The translations under genes and the position numbers were made by a program. From Elusimicrobia bacterium RIFOXYA2_FULL_50_26 (GTDB taxonomy: Bacteria > Elusimicrobiota > Endomicrobiia > Endomicrobiales > XYA2-FULL-47-53), in the NCBI GenBank assembly GCA_001800355.1, contig MGVF01000007.1:1-36680 (forward strand): 36,680 nucleotides of DNA, written 5' to 3'. Position 1 is the stretch's first letter. The number at the start of each line of letters is the position of its first letter. Positions 31,471-36,680 of the stretch are shown in pieces. The notes beneath the pieces were generated by a model. That model was given only the letters and a program-made list of their open reading frames with translations. It did not search any database and was not told the origin of the DNA.

Positions 31471-32760
31471 ATGATACTAAATACCGGAGAAATATCCCTC
31501 GGCTTACTTATCGTAACATTTATCACCATATGGGTATTCATGCGGCGCGAAAAAACGCTTTCCCATAGACGTGAAAAAGAATACATCCAGCGGCTTAAGG
31601 ATACACAGGCACAGTTGCATGAATATATAGCCGACCTTGACAGCCTTATAGTAATGCTTGTCGGTATCCACGAGTTCGGCATGACCGCTACCGGCGTAAT
31701 ATCCAAGGAAGAATTAACGCGCTTGATCATTGATTCGGCTTGCAGGCTTATGCGATCCGATACAGGGTCCCTTATGCTTTTGTCGCGCGATACCAACGAG
31801 CTGGTGATCGCGGCCTCGCGCGGGCTGCCGCCGGAAGTTGTAAGCACGACGCGGCTCAAGCCCGGTGAAGGCATAGCCGGCCGGGTGGCCCAGAGCGGCA
31901 AGGCGATTTTCGTCGAAGACATCGAGACCGACGTCCGTTTCATGACTTCCGGCAACAGCATGCGCTATCCTTCGCGTTCGTTCATTTGCGTGCCGCTGCG
32001 CATGAAGGAGCGGACGCTTGGAGTTCTAAACATCAGTTCATCCGATCCTGTGCGCCAGTTTGAAGAGCGCGATGTTCGCCTGCTTACAATACTTGCCGAC
32101 CAGGCTGCCATTACACTTGAGAACATGGAGCTGTACGGCAACCTGCAGCATTTCTATCTTGAGATGGTGCAGACGCTGGCGCGCGCAATAGACGCAAAGG
32201 ATTCATACACGCACGATCACGCCGACCGCGCCCGCAGTTTTGCGCGTATGATCGGCAGAAAATTAAGACTGCCAGGTATAATGATACAGCACATAGAATA
32301 TGCCGCGCTTATGCACGATATAGGCAAGATCGGCATAGACGAGAATATATTGCACAAGCCGGGTAAGCTGACGCCCGAGGAAGTTGCGGTTATCCGCAAG
32401 CATCCGGCCATAGGCAACCGCATCATAGCTCCGGTTGCGTTTCTTTCGCCGGTTGCGCCCATGGTGCTTTATCACCAGGAATGGTATAACGGCCAGGGTT
32501 ACCCCGAGGGGCTTGTGGGCGAGGAGATACCGCTGGGCGCGCGCATAGTGGCCGTGATTGATGCCTACGACGCCATGACGTCGGATCGCCCGTACCGGAA
32601 AGCCTTGTCGCGGCACATCGCTTTGGCGGAATTAAAAAAATGCGCCGGCACGCAGTTCGATCCGAAAGTCGTCAATGCCTTCGTCGAGATACTAAGCGAC
32701 GAAGCGCGCGCAATGGATGCGCAAACCGGCGGCCAGCCCGGCGAATACGGGCTTAACTGA
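31471..32760 (+). CDS. GAF - HD-GYP cyclic-di-nucleotide phosphodiesterase
   Basis: 429 aa. A transmembrane helix at 8-23 is followed by a short coiled coil, a GAF domain at about 70-220 (SACRLMRSDTGSLML, then LKPGEGIAGRVAQSGKAIF) and a HD-GYP domain: His248 and Asp249 near the start, HD at 282-283 in ALMHDIGKIG, and GYP at 343-345. HD-GYP proteins cleave cyclic di-GMP or related dinucleotides. The usual HHE of the third metal site reads YHQE here, so activity is likely but slightly atypical. The rsmI start codon follows its stop directly. Confidence 0.9.
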   Translation: MILNTGEISLGLLIVTFITIWVFMRREKTLSHRREKEYIQRLKDTQAQLHEYIADLDSLIVMLVGIHEFGMTATGVISKEELTRLIIDSACRLMRSDTGSLMLLSRDTNELVIAASRGLPPEVVSTTRLKPGEGIAGRVAQSGKAIFVEDIETDVRFMTSGNSMRYPSRSFICVPLRMKERTLGVLNISSSDPVRQFEERDVRLLTILADQAAITLENMELYGNLQHFYLEMVQTLARAIDAKDSYTHDHADRARSFARMIGRKLRLPGIMIQHIEYAALMHDIGKIGIDENILHKPGKLTPEEVAVIRKHPAIGNRIIAPVAFLSPVAPMVLYHQEWYNGQGYPEGLVGEEIPLGARIVAVIDAYDAMTSDRPYRKALSRHIALAELKKCAGTQFDPKVVNAFVEILSDEARAMDAQTGGQPGEYGLN

Positions 32761-33444
32761 ATGGCCGGTACGCTATATCTGGTTCCCACACCCATAGGCA
32801 ATCTGGAAGACATAACGCTTCGCGCGCTTAATATTCTTCGTTCGGTAGATATTGTAGTATGCGAAGATACACGCCATACCGTAAAGCTGCTAAATCATTT
32901 TGAAATTCAGAAACCGCTTATCAGTTTTTTCTCGTATAACCAGGCACGGCGGTTGCCGCAGTTGATAGAGGCGTTGCGTTCCGGCAAAAACCTCGCCGTG
33001 GTTTCCGACAGCGGCACTCCGGGTATATCAGACCCGGGGTTTTTTTTAGTCAGGGCTGCTATCGAAGGTTCCATTGCCGTAATTTCTCTTCCCGGCCCCA
33101 GCGCATCTTTGACCGCCCTGGTAGCTTCGGGGCTGCCGACGGACAAATTTATTTTCCTGGGTTTTTTGAAGCGCAAACCGGGAAAAATGAAGAAAGAGTT
33201 GCAGGAGGCGGTTTCCCTGGGTGTTACGGTGATTTTCTATGAATCGCCGCACAGGATTGTTAAGACTATTTCGCTTTGCAGGGAGATTTTCGCGCCGGAA
33301 ACGCCGGTGGTTCTTGCAAGGGAAATAACTAAAAAATTTGAGGAATATATTCGCGGCACGCTGGCTGAAGTGGACGAAAACCTGCGCCGCCGCAGCGAGA
33401 TAAAGGGTGAGTTTGTCGTATTATTGTCGCCCTTGCAAAAATAG
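32761..33444 (+). CDS. rsmI: 16S rRNA 2'-O-ribose C1402 methyltransferase
   Basis: 227 aa SAM-dependent tetrapyrrole-methylase fold. TLYLVPTPIGNLEDITLRAL, CEDTRHTVKLLNHF, VVSDSGTPGISDPGF and SLPGPSASLTALVASGLP are the RsmI signature. It methylates C1402 in the decoding centre. It is about 60 residues shorter than the E. coli enzyme, missing the C-terminal extension, which is common outside Proteobacteria. ATG 32761 comes immediately after the HD-GYP stop, suggesting coupled translation. Confidence 0.93.
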   Translation: MAGTLYLVPTPIGNLEDITLRALNILRSVDIVVCEDTRHTVKLLNHFEIQKPLISFFSYNQARRLPQLIEALRSGKNLAVVSDSGTPGISDPGFFLVRAAIEGSIAVISLPGPSASLTALVASGLPTDKFIFLGFLKRKPGKMKKELQEAVSLGVTVIFYESPHRIVKTISLCREIFAPETPVVLAREITKKFEEYIRGTLAEVDENLRRRSEIKGEFVVLLSPLQK

Positions 33445-33472
33445 TGATTTTTTTATTTTGGGAGATTAAATC

Positions 33473-34516
33473 TTGGCTAAAATCAGGGTTGGGATCGTTG
33501 GGATAACGGGCTACACGGGTGAGGAACTCATAAGGATACTTCTCCGGCATACCGGGGCGGAGATAACGGCGCTTTGCGGCAGGACGTCCGCCGAAACGCG
33601 GCCGCTTAAAGACGTTTATCCCCACTTTGACGGCACGGGCATTGTTTGCGAACCGCTTGACGCCGCATCTCTTGCCGGTAAAACGGACGTAGTGTTCCTC
33701 GCGCTGCCGCACCGCGTGTCATTCGGGATCGTCCCTGAACTTCTTGACAAGAACATTAAAGTCATAGACCTCTCAGCGGATTTCAGGCTTAATGACCCTG
33801 CCGTTTACGAGCGTTGGTACGGTGAAAAGCATACGGCGCCGAGCCTGCTTGGCGAGGCGGTTTACGGCCTTACCGAACTAAACCGCGGCAAGATACGCGC
33901 GGCGCGCCTTGTGGCTAATCCCGGTTGTTACCCGACTACAATACTGCTTGCGCTTGCGCCGCTGCTTGCCGGCCGCATAGGTGAGCGCTCTTCAATAATA
34001 ATAGACGCTAAAAGCGGTATATCCGGGGCCGGGAGGAAGACGGTGGCGGAATATTATAAAAATGAACACCCGAATTTCCGGCCTTACAGCATTGGCGGCA
34101 CACACCGGCATATACCGGAGATCGAGCAGGAACTTTCAAAAATAGCGGGTGAAAAAATAACCGTAACTTTTACGCCGCATATCCTTCCCATGGAACGCGG
34201 CATGGTATCTACCATATACATTTCGACGGGGCGTGAAATGTCCGCGGCGGAATTAAGGGATGTTTACGCCAGCCGTTACGGCGGCGAGCCTTTTATCAGG
34301 TTTATGGAAGAGGGGAAAATACCGGATGTGCGTAACATAACCGGTACGAATTATTGCGACATAGGCGCATATATTGACGCGCGCGCGCGGAGGCTGGTTA
34401 TTGTTTCGGCTATTGATAACCTGGTTAAGGGCGCTTCCGGGCAGGCGGTTCAGAATATGAACGTAATGTTTGGCATCAAAGAAACTGAAGGGTTGGAGGT
34501 GCACAGTGTTTCCTAA
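33473..34516 (+). CDS. argC: N-acetyl-gamma-glutamyl-phosphate reductase
   Basis: 347 aa. It reduces N-acetylglutamyl phosphate to the semialdehyde in arginine synthesis. The Rossmann motif GITGYTGEEL is at about 11-20, VVFLALPH follows, and catalytic Cys lies in VANPGCYPTT; HRHIPEIEQEL is the substrate region. The start is TTG 33473, with GGGAG 10 bases upstream and no ATG nearby. It overlaps the GTG start of argJ, giving an argC-argJ operon. No other arg genes are in view. Confidence 0.94.
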   Translation: MAKIRVGIVGITGYTGEELIRILLRHTGAEITALCGRTSAETRPLKDVYPHFDGTGIVCEPLDAASLAGKTDVVFLALPHRVSFGIVPELLDKNIKVIDLSADFRLNDPAVYERWYGEKHTAPSLLGEAVYGLTELNRGKIRAARLVANPGCYPTTILLALAPLLAGRIGERSSIIIDAKSGISGAGRKTVAEYYKNEHPNFRPYSIGGTHRHIPEIEQELSKIAGEKITVTFTPHILPMERGMVSTIYISTGREMSAAELRDVYASRYGGEPFIRFMEEGKIPDVRNITGTNYCDIGAYIDARARRLVIVSAIDNLVKGASGQAVQNMNVMFGIKETEGLEVHSVS

Positions 34517-35708
34517 AGGATTCAATGCAGGCGGTATAGAAGCGGGAATTTCGAAGAAGAAGGCAAAAAAGGATATTGCGGTATTTTATTCGCAACTGCC
34601 GGCGCAGTGCGCCGCAATGTTTACGAATAACCTGGTTAAAGCCGCGCCGGTGGCGCTTAGCCGGAAGCATATTGAGATTGTTCCGCACGTGCGTGCGATC
34701 GTCGCCAATTCCGGTTGCGCCAATGCGTGTACTGGCAAGCAGGGTTTGCGCGATGCGGAGCGTATGTGCGAGATAACGGCGGACAGGTGGGGCGTATCCA
34801 CGGAGGAAGTGCTTGTCGCTTCAACCGGTGTTATAGGCCAGTTTCTTCCCATGGCTAAAATTGACTCAGGGATAACCGGGCTTATTCATGCGATGCGCGC
34901 CAAAAAAGGAGATCCAAACGCCGCGGCCGCCGCCATACTTACCACGGATACGAAGGTGAAGGTGGCGCAGGCAAAAATCAGCGCAGGCGGGAAAAACGTT
35001 ACGATATGGGGTTGCGCCAAGGGTTCGGGCATGATTCATCCCGATCTGGGGTTTCCGCATGCGACCATGCTTGCTTTTATATTGACGGATGCGGCCATCG
35101 AACTGGCGCTGCTTGAAGAGGCGCTTGCCGTGGCCGCGGATAACTCGTTTAACTGTATTTCAGTGGACGGCGATACGTCAACGAATGATTCTGTATTTAT
35201 TCTTGCAAACGGAGCCGCGGGCAACCGGTTGATTTCCCGTCCCGGCAGCGACCTGGCGGCTTTTTCGGTTGCGCTGCAAAAAGTGTGCCTTGAGCTGTCT
35301 AAAAAAATAGTTTTAGACGGTGAAGGCGCCACCAAGCTTGCCGAGATCGAGGTGCGCGGTGCGTCCGACGATTCCGATGCCAGAAAAATTGCGTCCGTAA
35401 TCGCAACGTCGCCGCTTGTAAAAACCGCGCTTTTCGGCAACGATGCCAACTGGGGAAGAATACTTGCCGCCTGCGGCAGGGCCGGCGTGCCGTTCGAGCC
35501 TCAAAACGTTTCCATAAATATCGGCGGCATGACAGTCGCGGAAAACGGGATGGCAAAGAAATTTTCCGAGAAACGGGCAAAACGGCTGCTTTCCAAAAAA
35601 GAGGTGCATATAGTTGTAGATTTGCATAAAGGCACCGGACGCGGCGTATACTATACATGCGATTTTTCCTTCGATTACGTAAAAATCAATGCCAGCTACA
35701 GGAGTTAG
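34506..35708 (+). CDS. argJ: Glutamate N-acetyltransferase / ornithine acetyltransferase
   Basis: 400 aa from GTG 34506, which has GGAGGTG 5 bases upstream; a longer frame from 34470 lies inside argC. ArgJ recycles the acetyl group from N-acetylornithine to glutamate. NSGCANACTGKQG is conserved. The enzyme cuts itself before a catalytic Thr in the Ala-Thr-Met-Leu motif. Here that motif reads GMIHPDLGFPHATML, with about four residues more than the usual spacing between Pro and Ala. The Thr and the following AFILTDA are intact, so cleavage is expected. The C-terminal half carries GNDANWGRI, as normal. Confidence 0.93.
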   Translation: MFPKGFNAGGIEAGISKKKAKKDIAVFYSQLPAQCAAMFTNNLVKAAPVALSRKHIEIVPHVRAIVANSGCANACTGKQGLRDAERMCEITADRWGVSTEEVLVASTGVIGQFLPMAKIDSGITGLIHAMRAKKGDPNAAAAAILTTDTKVKVAQAKISAGGKNVTIWGCAKGSGMIHPDLGFPHATMLAFILTDAAIELALLEEALAVAADNSFNCISVDGDTSTNDSVFILANGAAGNRLISRPGSDLAAFSVALQKVCLELSKKIVLDGEGATKLAEIEVRGASDDSDARKIASVIATSPLVKTALFGNDANWGRILAACGRAGVPFEPQNVSINIGGMTVAENGMAKKFSEKRAKRLLSKKEVHIVVDLHKGTGRGVYYTCDFSFDYVKINASYRS

Positions 35709-36341
35709 ATGAACCGCCGTACCAGGGTTTTTAAAATAAGCCGCAAGCGGCCTGCCGCAGCGCAGCTTGCCATGGCCGCGGAGGTGTTGTGCCGGGGCGG
35801 GGTAGTGGTTTTTCCTACCGACACGGTTTACGGCGTGGCGGTAAATGCCTTCGATGCTCGGGCTAGAAAAAAAGTATATGCGCTTAAAGGGCGTTCCTAT
35901 AGTAAGCCTCTGACGATTATGGTGCCGGACATCGCGTGCGCCAGGATGTTTGCGGAAGTGTCAAAGGATGCAGGAAATTTTATGGAAAAATTTTGGCCCG
36001 GACCGCTGACACTCGTGCTTCCCGCCACGCATTTCGGCAGCATAGTCATGAACGGCAGAAATAATATAGGCATCCGTATACCCGACGATAAAGTGGTTGC
36101 GGGAATTCTTTCGGCGGCGCGGCTGCCGCTTGCTACGACAAGCGCAAACCCGTCGCACCATAAAAGCGCGCGCACAGGTGATGAGGCGGCGCGTTATTTC
36201 GATGGCAAGGTGGACATGATTCTTGATGCCGGCCCATGCCCGCATAAAATGGAGTCCACGGTGATAGATATGCTGCATTTTCCGTATGTCGTACTCAGGG
36301 AAGGTTCACTGCCCTCAAAGAAGCTGCTGCAATACCTTTAA
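35709..36341 (+). CDS. Sua5/YciO/YrdC-family threonylcarbamoyl-AMP synthase
   Basis: 210 aa YrdC-fold protein starting at ATG 35709, directly after the argJ stop. The conserved elements GGVVVFPTDTVYGVAVNAFD, KGRSYSKPLTIMV, FWPGPLTLVLPA and IGIRIPDDKV, then TTSANPSH, are all present. It makes threonylcarbamoyl-AMP from Thr, bicarbonate and ATP for the t6A37 tRNA modification (TsaC role). It is the short form without the Sua5 C-terminal domain. The ribosome binding site is GGAG at 35701-35704. Confidence 0.9.
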   Translation: MNRRTRVFKISRKRPAAAQLAMAAEVLCRGGVVVFPTDTVYGVAVNAFDARARKKVYALKGRSYSKPLTIMVPDIACARMFAEVSKDAGNFMEKFWPGPLTLVLPATHFGSIVMNGRNNIGIRIPDDKVVAGILSAARLPLATTSANPSHHKSARTGDEAARYFDGKVDMILDAGPCPHKMESTVIDMLHFPYVVLREGSLPSKKLLQYL

Positions 36342-36348
36342 CGCCTAC

Positions 36349-36369
36349 CCTCTCCCCGGCGGGGAGAGG
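36349..36369. repeat. CCTCTCCCC hairpin of a common dispersed repeat
   Basis: CCTCTCCCC (36349-36357) pairs with GGGGAGAGG (36361-36369) over a 3-base loop, followed by ATTAAGGTGAGGGGG. This string is a widespread dispersed repeat in bacterial genomes. It could act as a transcription pause; no T-run follows. Confidence 0.6.
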
Positions 36370-36449
36370 ATTAAGGTGAGGGGGTGTTAATGTGTTCTAA
36401 CCCGGCATGTATAATTTTTTATAGTTATTTATAGCGAGGAGATTATCAG

Positions 36450-36680
36450 ATGAGTTATTTTTCGGAAGTGCGCGCGAACGATCCTGAAATTTATGATGTT
36501 ATCAGCAGGGAAATAGAACGCCAGCGGTTTACGCTTGAGTTGATCGCCTCGGAAAACCATACGTCGCTGGCTGTAATGGAAGCCCAGGGGTCTCCGCTTA
36601 CAAATAAATACGCCGAGGGGTACGCGGGCAAGCGCTATTACGGCGGCTGCGAGGTGGTGGATATAGCCGAGACGATCGCC
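36450..36680 (+). CDS. glyA: Serine hydroxymethyltransferase, 5' part
   Basis: The first 77 codons are present; the gene runs off the right edge. [38 protein letters not shown] and the glycine-rich [20 protein letters not shown] identify GlyA, which converts serine and tetrahydrofolate to glycine and methylene-tetrahydrofolate using pyridoxal phosphate. ATG 36450 has CGAGGAG 8 bases upstream. A TATAAT at 36410-36415 could be its -10, with a poor -35. Confidence 0.95.
   Translation, partial: MSYFSEVRANDPEIYDVISREIERQRFTLELIASENHTSLAVMEAQGSPLTNKYAEGYAGKRYYGGCEVVDIAETIA

Overview
The window looks like a chromosomal segment of an uncultured diderm bacterium. It encodes an outer-membrane porin ending in an aromatic residue, signal-peptide and lipoprotein genes, a transmembrane chemoreceptor, type III glutamine synthetase and large-chain glutamate synthase. 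The DUF4912 - GH57 branching enzyme - LysM - HD-GYP run and the DUF5674 gene are combinations I associate with Omnitrophota and neighbouring phyla. That assignment comes from memory of gene content and is only moderately secure; no phylogenetic marker was analysed.

Positions 1-9,500 are an accessory region, AT-rich in its first 4.3 kb, packed with small modules. An MntA/HepT pair is followed by tRNA-Asn, whose 5' end is duplicated at the end of hepT. Then come a zeta-toxin-like P-loop gene with a 50-codon partner, and a regulator (HTH plus ImmA-type protease plus what looks like an antitoxin tail) overlapping a MazF toxin gene. Four orphan secreted or membrane-anchored small proteins and a second nucleotidyltransferase/HEPN pair follow. 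The region ends with a flavin split-barrel protein, a small membrane protein and a coupled DUF5674 pair. An 85-bp promoter-bearing cassette lies in front of both the zeta-like gene and the second MNT/HEPN pair, 5.4 kb apart. Gene remnants, short dispersed repeats and isolated terminators suggest repeated insertion and loss.

Positions 9,600-13,650 hold a minus-strand transcription unit: a PhnD-like phosphonate/phosphate binding protein, a chemoreceptor with a stack of HAMP domains, and a phosphate-selective-type porin, with a good promoter upstream. Positions 13,850-22,300 carry tRNA-Ser and the ammonium-assimilation genes glnN, gltB and gltD, all on the minus strand. Positions 22,500-24,200 carry rplM-rpsI (minus) with a near-consensus promoter, and a secreted alpha/beta hydrolase.

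From 24,400 to the end everything is on the plus strand and mostly housekeeping: yajQ, phoU, a thioredoxin-fold protein, pta, DUF4912, GH57 glucan branching enzyme, a LysM protein, GAF/HD-GYP, rsmI, argC, argJ, a Sua5/TsaC-type gene and the start of glyA.

Between these core genes sit five palindromic 107-133 bp repeats with a shared core (containing the string cattgcgagc) but three kinds of ends, plus a degraded remnant in the accessory region. Two copies have 11-12 bp terminal inverted repeats and perfect 8-bp target-site duplications, so they are non-autonomous mobile elements. No transposase gene is in the window. The clearest candidates for something not well described are the XRE-ImmA-antitoxin-tail/MazF operon, the shared promoter cassette of the toxin-antitoxin genes, and these repeat families.
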